From positions 22,675 through 86,674 of the forward strand of contig JAOPHQ010005475.1 in NCBI GenBank assembly GCA_030340625.1: a stretch of DNA of 64,000 nt, given 5' to 3'. Positions within the stretch are counted from its first letter, which is position 1; each line of letters begins with the position of its first letter. Below the pieces are notes generated by a model. It did no database searches, was not told where the DNA came from, and saw nothing but the letters and a program-made list of their open reading frames with translations. Shown piece by piece: positions 46,111 to 56,830 of the stretch. Origin of the DNA: Merluccius polli. Taxonomy: Eukaryota > Chordata > Actinopteri > Gadiformes > Merlucciidae. Both the position numbers and the translations under genes were made by a program.

Positions 46111-47586
46111 TTCTGCTTCTTCTGTCGTGTGTCATTAGACCTTCATTTCTGTTGAGGCGAGCCAGTCCAGCGTCCTATGATCAAGGTCAATTAGACCACG
46201 CTCGCCGTTCGGGGGCCGGTGTTTGGGGCAGCTGGTTAGGATGTGTTCCACAGTTTGTATTGGGTCTCCACACTCGCATTGGGCACTGTCTGTGATGCCC
46301 CACTTCAGCATTGCTGCCCCGAAGCGTCCCACACCTGTCCTCAGGCGGTTGAGGGTTGTCCACTGCTTTCGGGGTAGATGCTGGCCAGGAACGTCTGTGG
46401 GGTCTTTGATGTAATGGTGTAGCCGAGATGGTTCTGCTGACCTCCACTGCTCCCTCCGTGTCGCCTTGACCCAGGCAGCCTTGCAGGTGTCGGCTGGTAT
46501 TTTCCGGAGCAGTTGTTGGGCGTGTATGGCAAAGGGGCGCCGGGACTTGAGGCGCATTCGCTGTGGCGTCTCGGTGGTGGTTTTGCGGAGGAGGCAGGAT
46601 TCACTCGCCTGTGCCTTTCGGGCAAGAGCCAGCATGGCTCCTTCTCGCCTGACTTCTGCAGGGGTGATTCCTCCGAGGACGGGCAGATGGTTGGTTGGGG
46701 TGGCTCCTAGGCATCCGGAGACAGTCCGTAGGGCAGTGTTAAGGGCAGTGTCCAGTTTGTGGACGTGGGGGCTACGGCACCAGACCGGGGCACAGTATTC
46801 TGCACTTGAGAGCACCAGGGCCTCGGTGGAAATGCGCAGCGTCTGTGTGGAGGCACCCCATGTGGTGCCGGCTAGACGCCGTATCAGCGCGGCACGGGAG
46901 GTTGTCTTTGCCTTGGCCGTTTCCAGGTGTTGTCTGAATGACAGTGTTCTGTCAAGTTTCACGCTAAGGTATGTGGGGAAGGGCTGGTACTGTAGCCGGG
47001 TGTCGTCAACCATGATGTTCATTTCGCGGGGCGCTTCTTTATTGTAGAGATGCAACATTGTTGATATGGTCTTATCAGCACTGAGCTTGAGGCGCCAGTT
47101 CTTCAGGTATGAAGACAGGGTGTTCATGTCTTCAGAGAGGCCCTCCTCTACTGCTTCCCAGGATGGCTTGCTCAGTAGGATGGCCAGATCATCTGCATAG
47201 CCGTACTTCCTTGATTGTGTAGCAGGTAGGTCGTGGATGTAGATGTTGAACAGCATAGGTGCCAGCACTGAGCCTTGTGGGACACCGTTCTTGAGCTTTC
47301 TCACTCTACTGCTTTGGCCGTTGCTGGTGTGTAGCCGGAAGCTGCGGTTGCTCAGCATCTCCATTATGAAGCTCACAATGTGCTTGTCTGGGATGGTTTC
47401 CAGGAGCTTCATGTGTAGTCCGCGTAGCCAGACAGTGTCATATGCGGCTGTGAGGTGCAGGAAAACGGTACCGGCCTTCTCTCCTGACTGAAAGCTGTCC
47501 TCTATGACTTGGCATAGAAGGGTCACCTGGTCTGTTGTTGACATACCACTTCGAAAGCCAGCTTGTTCTTTGAGCAGCTGGCTCAA
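46111..47586 (-). mobile_element. 5'-truncated LINE, unit 7
   Basis: Fourth copy, with the 483-codon frame (47586 to 46135) open. Changes such as SQLLKEQ and FLHLTAAYD affect motifs: the palm Asp of LDLTAAYD is His here while YADD is kept, so the enzyme would probably be inactive even if expressed. Confidence 0.85.
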
Positions 47587-48184
47587 CTATCACCTCAACC
47601 TCAACTATCACATATTAGTACAACTCCTACCTCAACTACAACATACTAAATACCACTCAAACCTCAACTACCACATATAATGTACAACATCTATATTCAA
47701 CTCCTACCTCAACTACAACATATTACATACATCTCCTACCTCAACTACAACATACTAAATATCACTCCACCCTCAAATGCAACCTTCAAAAACTAGTCTT
47801 GGTCCACTGTAGAACTGAGCAATACAGTAAAAGCGCGATCCCACACATGATCAGACTCTTAAACAACTAATCACTGTATGTACGCCTGTCAGGCCTTTGT
47901 GTTCTGGTTTGTTGCATCGTTGTCACTATGTTAGTCCGTCTTCGATACGTCTGTCTTTTTCATCATCGTATTTCTGCAGTCCTTGTTTTATTGTTATATC
48001 TTATGGATTATCTTAAAATTTAACCTTGTAAAATGTACTACCAATTCAACTTGTTGTTGCCACACATACATAACTTTAGGCTGAATGAATAAACTATTTA
48101 CTACAACTACTAGAACATATGAAATAAAACTACAACCTCAACTACAATATGTTAATTACAATTACATCATATGAAGTACAACTA

Positions 48185-48389
48185 CTCCCTCTCTCTCTCT
48201 GGCTGAGGACAGACTGTCAGGTTTCTCTGCAGGTGAGTCTAAATTAGTGAGTGGCTGCAGGTGAGGCTGATTGCCAAACCAGCAGCAGCTGTGTTGAATA
48301 GAATTGATCCTCAGTGACCTCACCCAGTCCCCCTGTGGGGGGGAACTATCGCTGTCCTAGGTGCTGAAGTCTCTCCCCAGCCCATGTGG

Positions 48390-48393
<4 letters not shown>
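48185..48393. promoter_or_regulatory. E-box cluster module, unit 7
   Basis: E-boxes conserved; 'cttag' at the right end is lost and the TG run (48394-48446) starts at once. Confidence 0.4.
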
Positions 48394-48448
<55 letters not shown>

Positions 48449-48582
48449 TCCCAAATCATCCAATCACGTTTCTTATAGGCTTGAACTACGACACTTCAGA
48501 GAAAAGTATTTTGCTACAGTTCATTGCTGAAATACAACAATATATTTCCGTTGTGACGTTAACCAACGCTGTTGTTTGGCAG

Positions 48583-48669
48583 CATCCGTTCCTGGAGATG
48601 GCCGAGCCTCGGTCCACCCTCACAGCCCTCATCCTGGCAGCTAAGGAAGCCATGAGGAACCACCGCTAA
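48583..48669 (+). pseudogene. PAK-like terminal exon, copy 7
   Basis: Intact 28-codon frame ending RNHR. Confidence 0.73.
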
Positions 48670-49164
48670 ACACTAGCCTCCGTCTGCTACCAGGCTAACC
48701 CAATGACACGCATACTGCTGCTGAAGCTGTAAGCTATTATTCAAGATGGGCCTGAACAGAGTTGAGTTCATGTAATCACTCGTTATTGTAATGGCTGTGG
48801 TTTGACACAAGAGGGCAGCGTTGAGCCGGTTTGTGGACATGCACACAAACTGCTTTCACTGGAGTCTCCAGAGACTCTTCTGAGAGCCTCAGCCCTACAT
48901 TTCCACTGACTTTCTGTCACCAAGAGACACAGGTGCACATCTGCTAAAACTGGACATCATTTGAATAGATACAGTTCACTGAACACAGAATACGTTTAAG
49001 GAACCAGAATTTTTTGTGATGTCGGTTTGGTTTTGAATCATATGAACATTATGAATATGTTCCTGTTTCCACCACTCAGCAGGCTAGGGTTCATATGTCT
49101 TGGTGAGAGATACTGAATGTGTTTTCAGACGTACTTTTACATGTTTCTAAGTTGTTATCTGCAG

Positions 49165-49344
49165 AAACCTGGACATGCCCTGATCTACTATTTTATGAAG
49201 TGGCATGAAGTCAGTCTGAGACACATGGGTCATCTCAGCAGCAGTGGCTCTATGACTGACACTGGTCCAGTGAATACAGTGAACACACTGTCCAAGCACA
49301 TCCACACAACCAACACTTTGCTCATTCAGAGATACACACCATAG
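49165..49344 (+). pseudogene. V-like relic frame, copy 7
   Basis: Full length; Val for Leu in TGPVNTV. Confidence 0.45.
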
Positions 49345-49691
49345 CTTTAACCCTTCATTCAGAATGGCAGTAAAACTCACTTCATTAAGGAATTTAATAG
49401 AGATCTCAAATAGTTTCCACATCCTGAATAAAGAATAATTTGTAAAAAATGACAAGATATATTATAAGAATGATTGCATGAAAAGTGATTTTCCATCTTT
49501 ATTATATCATCAGCATACAATGTGATAAACACAAGCAGGGGATGAAAACCAGAAAGCATAATAATAATAACGGCTCAAAGACATGTTAATGTGAATCATC
49601 AAAAGCTGCAGCGCTACCTTAGACAGAGAGATATGAAGCAGACGTGTCAGAGGAGATTTGTATTGTACAGTACTTCCATGCTGGAGCCTCT

Positions 49692-50014
49692 CTACTCTGA
49701 ACACTGGCCAGGATTCAGGGTTTGAGCGACAGGCGTCTGGCCACTCTTACTAGCCTCACAGCTCACTGAGCCCGCCTTCCTCCACTGGTCTGCAGGGAGG
49801 GTCAAGGTGCTGCTCCAGCCGTAGTGGCCATCTTTCCCCAGGACCCCCAGACTAGCTGACACCCCCCCAGACCTGCTGCTGCCCTCCACCTTCCAGCCAA
49901 GCGTCCAGTCTGAGGGGAAGCCCCCACTGGCCAGACACAGCAGTGTAGCGCTGCCCTGCTCCAGCTCCACTCTGGAGGGAGGGAGGACGCTCAGCCTGGG
50001 CTGCACCACTCCCA
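49692..50014 (-). CDS. IgL constant exon, copy 7
   Basis: Intact C domain with GGVSASLGV, as copies 3 and 8. Poly(A) signal at 49503-49498. Confidence 0.93.
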
Positions 50015-50653
50015 CTGGAAGAGAGAGAGAGGAGACAAGTGGACAACAGGCTCAGTTACCATCACCACTCATAGGGAGCACAGAGGGAAGGGAACATGAA
50101 TATTCACCAAGAGTTGGAGTTGTTGATTGTAATGTGGAAATTAACATAAATTCATTTAAATGTTTCAGCAACTGTCAGGTGGCAGAACGTTTCTGAATAA
50201 TTATTTGTTTCACTTCCTTTTTCTTCTATTTCATTTCACGTTCAGCCAAAAGACTATAGAAATATCTATAACGGGATATTTAAAGCACGCAAATACATTT
50301 AAAAAAAATGTGTTTCATTAAATGATGATTTCACTTTTATAAGTCAAAATAGAACCTGAATGATATTTGATTGCACATTTTATGAAGTACATAGAAAATA
50401 AATTAATTCATTAATATCAATCATTGATCAATGATGAATGCTCATCATAATGAAACGATTCGAAAAACAATGTCAACATTTACATTTAATAACTGAACAA
50501 GAATATGTTTACACTGTCCTTAACTTATCCAATGAAAAAAAATCTTAAAATCTATACAATAAAAAATCATAACATCTTCACACCTATTTTAATATAAAGG
50601 TATTTTTCAAAGTTAGTAATATGTCAGGTAAAGAAAAGTTTCCTTGTACTTAC

Positions 50654-50691
50654 AGTCAACGGTGAGTTTGGTGCCTCCACCAAAAGTGTAC
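50654..50691 (-). CDS. IgL J segment, copy 7
   Basis: YTFGGGTKLTVD, the only J with Thr in place of Ile near its end. Confidence 0.93.
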
Positions 50692-50730
50692 CACAGTGAT
50701 ACAAACTCATTAAGAGGCTGTACAAAAACC
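50692..50730 (-). other. J 23-RSS (J7)
   Basis: Consensus signal, 23-bp spacer. Confidence 0.95.
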
Positions 50731-51375
50731 TCCCGCACATTGAAGACATAGCTTACTGGCACACACACACTAACTTATCACAGAAACATGAATCAATGAT
50801 TCAATCCAATAAAGTTATGGTTAGCAATGTCATGGATGTGTTTTAAGTCAAGTATATTCATAATAAAATATAAATCCTATATATATTTTTATTAAAGGTT
50901 AGTATTATGTCGATATTTTCAATCCAATTTAACAACTTTTGAAACCCAGCCAATCTTTGTAATATATGTACATAGGCTTCATTCAGTTATTACACAGAAT
51001 ATTATATTATCTGTTTTTAAATATTTATATAGCATCTGTGTATTTTCAGAATTAAATATAAGCAACGGATTTTATACAAACCAGCAGGAATTAGCCGAAT
51101 TCAGAGAATAAGTTATAGATTATGAATTCCAATGGTTTCTTCCCAAATTATGTTTGTATTCCCATAGTGTGAATGTAGCAGAGATACAGTGGTCCTCCCA
51201 GAAGGTCTGCATCCACTCTCACCCCCAGTGTGATGAGTGGAAACAGGTCATTTCCATATAGAGGAAGCTTTGCATGCTCAGCTGAAACTGGGCTTCTGAG
51301 AGGGTTTAAAGTCCTCTGAGTTCAACACTGCAGGACTCTGAGCTGTCACTCAACACCCCAGAAACCGTGGCAACC

Positions 51376-51840
51376 ATGAATCCCCTCAGCCTCCTGTTCT
51401 GGACAGTGGTCTGTGGATCCTTAGCAGGTCGGTTCATTCAACTCCATCAAAATGTGGACCCCCTTCTTTGTCTGCTTGTATTTTCTATTGGATAACTCAA
51501 TGTTTTGTTTGTATGTTTCCTATAGGAACCAGCAGTCAGGTGACTGTGACTCAGCCACCAGTAAAGTCTGTTACTCCAGGATCCTCAGTCACTCTGACCT
51601 GTAAAACCAACCCAGCGGTTCTCGGCAATAATTACCTATTCTGGTACCAACAGAAACCTGGAGAAGCCCCCAAGCTCCTAATAAGACTTGCAACTACACG
51701 TGAATCATCAACACCAGCTCGGTTTAGTGGCAGTGGAAGCAGAACTGACTTCTCTCTGACCATCGACGGCGCCCAGCATGAAGATGCAGCAGTTTATTAC
51801 TGTCAGAGTTACCACTACCTTAACAGTGTTCGTTGGTTCA
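51376..51840 (+). CDS. IgL V gene, family A, copy 8
   Basis: Leader exon 51376-51427, 98-nt intron, V exon 51526-51840. It is closest to copy 1 in FR1 and CDR1 (NPAVLGNNYLF) but has the FR2 Trp. CDR2 is RLATTRES, FR3 SGSRTDF, CDR3 QSYHYLNSVRWF. Intact. Confidence 0.92.
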
Positions 51841-51868
51841 CACAGTGATTGAGAGCCGTACAGAAACC
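51841..51868 (+). other. V 12-RSS (V-A8), variant nonamer
   Basis: Heptamer and 12-bp spacer as usual; nonamer ACAGAAACC (not ACAAAAACC), possibly weaker. Confidence 0.9.
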
Positions 51869-52073
51869 TCCCTCAGTCAGACTGCGTAGACACTGAGCTG
51901 TTACAGCAGGAACCTGCTGCAGCTGCTGAGGGGGAAGAGACTCTGACACAGAGCGCTGAGCACAGAGCTGCTCTAACCAGGGGCCTCAACCCAGCACCAG
52001 CATTATATTCCTCCACATTATTAAATATACAGCTACTACAACATGTGACATACGACTACCTCAACTACCACAT

Positions 52074-52402
52074 ATGAATACAATCATTATTATTGAATTA
52101 TTAATAATAAATACAACTACCTTAATTACAACCTATTACATAGAACTACATCAACTTTACCTTACTTACATCCTACCTCAAAATCTCATATTTCAATATA
52201 ATTTATTTCTGTCTGATGAGAGATGTGACTCAAGACTTTTTTATTTTCTTATTATTCTGTTATCACTGCATTGTAGGTCTACAGAGCGGTAGGGTTAGGT
52301 TGTCACTTGTGAAGACACAAAAAGTATCATCTGATGAGACTTCACCTTTCATACAGTCTATGGTGGACAAGTCATTAGATTTCATTCTTGTTTTAATATA
52401 AA
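52074..52402 (+). other. Orphan V-B 5' flank, unit 8 (left part)
   Basis: Matches the sequence 5' of V-B in units 1-3 and resumes at 52713-52815 after an LTR. It stops at 'ctataactt', before the octamer, so no V-B promoter or gene follows. Confidence 0.75.
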
Positions 52403-52407
52403 CTCAT

Positions 52408-52712
52408 TGTAGCAGTGGACTCTAACCATACGCCACATCAGTGGCTTTCGCTGGGGCCCTCCGAGACAGGACCCGGGTCGATGTTGGTTGAAGAATGCGT
52501 TTATTGGAGATGGCAAGATGGTATTCTCCGAGCAGATGTAACGTGCTGCCATGACAGTGTCTCTCTCCTGAGTGTGTGTGGTGATAGCTGGTTTATCCTG
52601 GGTGCCATGATTGCTCTGCACCACAGGTGTGCAGCCCCACCAGCCCAGAGTCCAATCAGTCTGACTCAGCCAGGTGAGGTGTAGACCGGCTATCAACACA
52701 CACACATCCACA
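52408..52712 (-). mobile_element. Solo LTR-like insertion, unit 8
   Basis: 305 bp, ends TGTAGCAG ... ATCCACA, with a 5-bp target duplication CTCAT at 52403-52407 and 52713-52717. Read on -, AATAAA is at 52505-52500, about 90 bp from the 3' end. Confidence 0.75.
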
Positions 52713-52815
52713 CTCATCAAATACAATGATTTGATTAAATGAGATCACATGGGAATAGAAAACATTATTTAATAAACTATCCTGGTTTCTAACTATTTTC
52801 ACATTTCTATAACTT

Positions 52816-53150
52816 GAGACTCCAAGCGGTCCACTAGTAAAACTCTCTAGTTAGCTGTATCACGCTTCGCATGGATTCAGGCACTGCCTGTCGCTGTCGC
52901 TGATCCTGGCGCTGCCTCAAGTTGTTGACATAATCAAAGAGTTTGGATAACGTCAAGATCATCCACTTCACCACACACACACACACACAAGCAATGATGG
53001 TGATCAGATGCGCAAGTCGCAATCTTGGCGTTGTACAATATCTTTGTAGTATAGTTACTTTTAGGCAATTATTTCAAGTACTTTCATTATATAGACCTCT
53101 GTAGAAATACAGAGGTCCGGACCTCGGTGACCTCAATGGTGGTACGGCCC
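52816..53150. other. Unit 8-specific segment with hairpin
   Basis: Sequence not found in the other units. It contains a CA run near 52970-52990 and a perfect 10-bp stem with a GAAA loop at 53094-53117 (GACCTCTGTA / TACAGAGGTC). No gene is recognised. Confidence 0.5.
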
Positions 53151-53347
53151 TGTATACAGCTACTACCTCAACTACAACATATGACATACAACTATACTAC
53201 CTCAACTACAACATATTACATACAACTATACTACCTCAACTACAACATATTACATACAACTACTACCTCAACTACAACATATTACACACAACTATACTAC
53301 CTCAACTACGACATATTACATACAACTATACTACCTCAACTACAACC
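53151..53347 (+). repeat. Tandem 'ctacctcaactacaac' repeat, unit 8
   Basis: About six copies of a 33-35 bp unit (ctacctcaactacaacatat plus tacatacaactata); the cleanest array of this motif in the window. Confidence 0.85.
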
Positions 53348-53788
53348 ACTACGGTTACACTATTATTCAAGATGGGCCTGAACAGAGTTGAGTTCATGTA
53401 ATCACTCTTTATTGTAATGGCTGTGGTTTGACACTAGAGGGCAGCGTTGAGCTGGTTTGTGGACATTCACACAAACTGCTTTCACTGGAGTCTCCAGAGA
53501 CTCTTCTGAGAGCTCAGCCCTACATTTCCACTGACTTTCTGTCACCAAGAGACACAGGTGCACATCTGCTAAAACTGGACATCATTTGAATAGATACAGT
53601 TCACTGAACACAGAATACGTTTAATGAACCAGAATTTTGTGATGTCGATTTGGTCTTTGACTCATATGAACATTATGAATATGTTACTGTTTGCTCCACT
53701 CAGCAGGCTAGGGTTCATATGTCTCGGTGAGAGATACTGAATGTATTTTGAGATGTACTTTTACATGTTTCTAAGTTGTTATCTGCAG

Positions 53789-53968
53789 AAACCTGGACAT
53801 GCCCCGATCTACTATTTTATGAAGTGGCATGAAGTCAGTCTGAGACACATGGGTCATCTCAGCAGCAGTGGCTCTATGACTGACACTGGTCCACTGAATA
53901 CAGTGAACACACTGTCCAAGCACATCCACACAACCAATACTTTGCTCATTCAGAGATACACACCATAG
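53789..53968 (+). pseudogene. V-like relic frame, copy 8
   Basis: Full length; Pro for Leu in GHAPIYY. Confidence 0.45.
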
Positions 53969-54322
53969 CTTTAACCCTTCATTCAGAATGGCAGTAAAAC
54001 TCACTTCATTAAGTAATTTAATAGAAATCTCAAATAGTTTACCTTGATTTTGTACACCTGGCTTAAAATGACAAGATATAAAATAAGAATGATTGCATGA
54101 AAAGTGTTTTTTTTTTTTAAAGTGATCTTTATTGTATCATCAGCATACAATGTGATAAACACAAGCAAGGGATGAAAACCAGAAAGCATAATAGTAATAA
54201 TGGCTCAAAGACAAGTTAATGTGAATCATCAAAAGCTGCAGCGCTACCTTAGACAGAGAGATATAAAGCAGACGTGTCAGAGGAGATTTTGTATGGTACA
54301 GTACTTCCATGCTGGAGCCTCT

Positions 54323-54645
54323 CTACTCTGAACACTGGCCAGGATTCAGGGTTTGAGCGACAGGCGTCTGGCCACTCTTACTGGCCTCACAGCTCACTGA
54401 GCCCGCCTTCCTCCACTGGTCTGCAGGGAGGGTCAAGGTGCTGCTCCAGCCGTAGTGGCCATCTTTCCCCAGGACCCCCAGACTAGCTGACACCCCCCCA
54501 GACCTGCTGCTGCCCTCCACCTTCCAGCCAAGCGTCCAGTCTGAGGGGAAGCCCCCACTGGCCAGACACAGCAGTGTAGCGCTGCCCTGCTCCAGCTCCA
54601 CTCTGGAGGGAGGGAGGACGCTCAGCCTGGGCTGCACCACTCCCA
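54323..54645 (-). CDS. IgL constant exon, copy 8
   Basis: Intact C domain with GGVSASLGV. Poly(A) signal at 54133-54128, next to a T-rich expansion. Confidence 0.93.
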
Positions 54646-55310
54646 CTGGAAGAGAGAGAGAGGAGACAAGTGGACAACAGGCTCAGTTACCATCACCACT
54701 CATAGGGAGCACAGAGGGAAGGGAACATGAATATTCACCAAGAGTTGGAGTTGTTGATTGTAATGTGGGAATTAATATCAATTCATTCATAACACATTTA
54801 AATGTTTCACCAACTGTCAGGTGGCAGAACTTTTCTAAATAATTATTTGTTTCACTTCCTTTTTCTTATATTTCATTTGGCATTCGGACAAAAAACTACA
54901 GAAAAAACTTTAACAGGATATTTTAAGCACACAAATACATTTCAAATAAAATATTCTATCATAATTATATTATATCATTTATCATTAAATTAGCATTCAA
55001 TGATCACTGTACTTTCAGAAGTAACAACAGAACCTGCATGATATTTGTTTGCCCATTTCATTAAGTACATAGTAAATAAATTATATTCTTAATAAAGGAT
55101 GAATGCTCATCATGAATAAATGATTTGAATAACAATGTCAACAATTACATTTAATAACTGAACAAGAATATGTTTACACTGTCCTTAACCTATCCAATGA
55201 AAAAACATCTTAAAATCTATACAATAAAAAATCTTTACACCTATTTTAATATAAAGGTGGTTTTCAAAGTTAGTAATACGTCAGGTAAAGAAAAGTTTCC
55301 TTGTACTTAC

Positions 55311-55348
55311 AGTCAACGATGAGTTTGGTGCCTCCACCAAAAGTGCAC
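55311..55348 (-). CDS. IgL J segment, copy 8 (Cys first codon)
   Basis: CTFGGGTKLIVD: first codon TGC puts an extra Cys next to the FGxG motif unless trimmed during joining. Confidence 0.92.
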
Positions 55349-55387
55349 CACAGTGATACAAACTCATTAAGAGGCTGTACAAAAACC
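55349..55387 (-). other. J 23-RSS (J8)
   Basis: Consensus signal, 23-bp spacer. Confidence 0.95.
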
Positions 55388-56024
55388 TCCCGCACATTGA
55401 AGACATAGCTTACTGGCACACACACACTAACTTATCACAGAAACATGAATCAATGATTCAATCCAATAACGGTGTGGTTAGCAATGTCATTGATGTGTTT
55501 TTAGTTAAGTTGATTTATCATAAAATATAGATTTCTACATATATTTTATAAAACGTTTAGTATTGTGCAGATACTTTCAATCCAATTTAACAACTCAGCC
55601 AATCTTTGTAATATATGTACATAGGCTTCATGCAGTTATTACACAGAATATTATATTATCTGTTTTTAAATATTTACATAACATCTGTGTATTCTCAGAA
55701 TTAAATATAATTAACGGATTTCATACAAACCAGCAGGAATTAGCCTAATTCAGAGAATAAGTCATCGATTATGAATTCCAATGGTTTCCTCCCAAATGAT
55801 GTTTGTATTCCCATAGTGTGAATGTAGCAGAGATACAGTGGTCCTCCCAGAAGGTCTGCATCCACTCTCACCCCCAGTGTGATGAGTGGAAACAGGTCAT
55901 TTCCATATAGAGGAAGCTTTGCATGCTCAGCTGAAACTGGGCTTCTGAGAGGGTTTAAAGTCCTCTGAGTTCAACACTGCAGGACTCTGAGCTGTCACTC
56001 AACACCCCAGAAACCGTGGCAACC

Positions 56025-56490
56025 ATGAATCCCCTCAGCCTCCTGTTCTGGACAGTGGTCTGTGGATCCTTAGCAGGTCGGTTCATTCAACTCCATGACA
56101 ATGTTGAAGAACGGTCGTTGTCTGCTTGTATTTTCTATTGGATAACTCAATGTTTTGTTTGTTTGTTTTCTATAGGAACCAGCAGTCAGGCGACTGTGAC
56201 TCAGCCACCAGTAGAGACTTTTACTGCAGGATCCAGAGTGACTCTGACCTGTAAAACCAACCCAGCAGTTTATGGCAATACTTATCTCCACTGGTACCAA
56301 CAGAAACCTGGAGAAGCCCCCAAGCTCCTAATAAGATATGCAACTACACGTGAATCATCAACACCAGCTCGGTTTAGTGGCAGTGGAAGCAGCACTGACT
56401 TCTCTCTGACCATCAACGGCGCCCAGCGTGAAGATGCAGCAGTTTATTACTGTCAGAGTTCACACGTCATTAACAGTGTCTGGGTGTTCA
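56025..56490 (+). CDS. IgL V gene, family A, copy 9
   Basis: Leader exon 56025-56076, 99-nt intron, V exon 56176-56490. FR1 QATVTQPPVETFTAGSR, CDR1 NPAVYGNTYLH, CDR2 RYATTRES, FR3 INGAQRED, CDR3 QSSHVINSVWVF. Intact Cys/Trp core. Confidence 0.92.
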
Positions 56491-56518
56491 CACAGTGATT
56501 GAGAGCCATACAAAAACC
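56491..56518 (+). other. V 12-RSS (V-A9)
   Basis: Consensus heptamer and nonamer; the spacer ends CAT, as in V-B3. Confidence 0.95.
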
Positions 56519-56830
56519 TCCCTCAGTCAGACTGCGTAGACACTGAGCTGTTACAGCAGGAACCTGCTGCAGCTGCTGAGGGGGAAGAGACTCTGACACA
56601 GAGCGCTGAGCACAGAGCTGCTCTAACCAGGGGCCTCAACCCAGCACCAGCATTATATTCCTCCACATTATTAAATATACAGCTACTACCTCGACTACCA
56701 CATATTACACACAACTCCAACCTCAACTACCACATATTGCGTACAACTCCTACCTCAATTACAACTTATTATGATAACTACTACCTCTACTACAACATAC
56801 TAAATACCACTCCAACCTCAAATGCAACCT

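Larger units (their letters stand above)
45065..51097. repeat. IgL cassette, unit 7
   Basis: 6.0-kb unit without V-B, carrying the LINE, E-box module, PAK-like exon, relic, C and J. Confidence 0.9.
51098..55746. repeat. IgL cassette, unit 8
   Basis: The shortest unit (4.65 kb). It keeps part of the V-B 5' flank but has lost V-B, the E-box module and the PAK-like exon; relic, C and J remain. Confidence 0.9.

Noticed and set aside
53151..53347. CRISPR array
   Set aside because: The repeat is a direct, degenerate tandem array without unique spacers, in a vertebrate locus.
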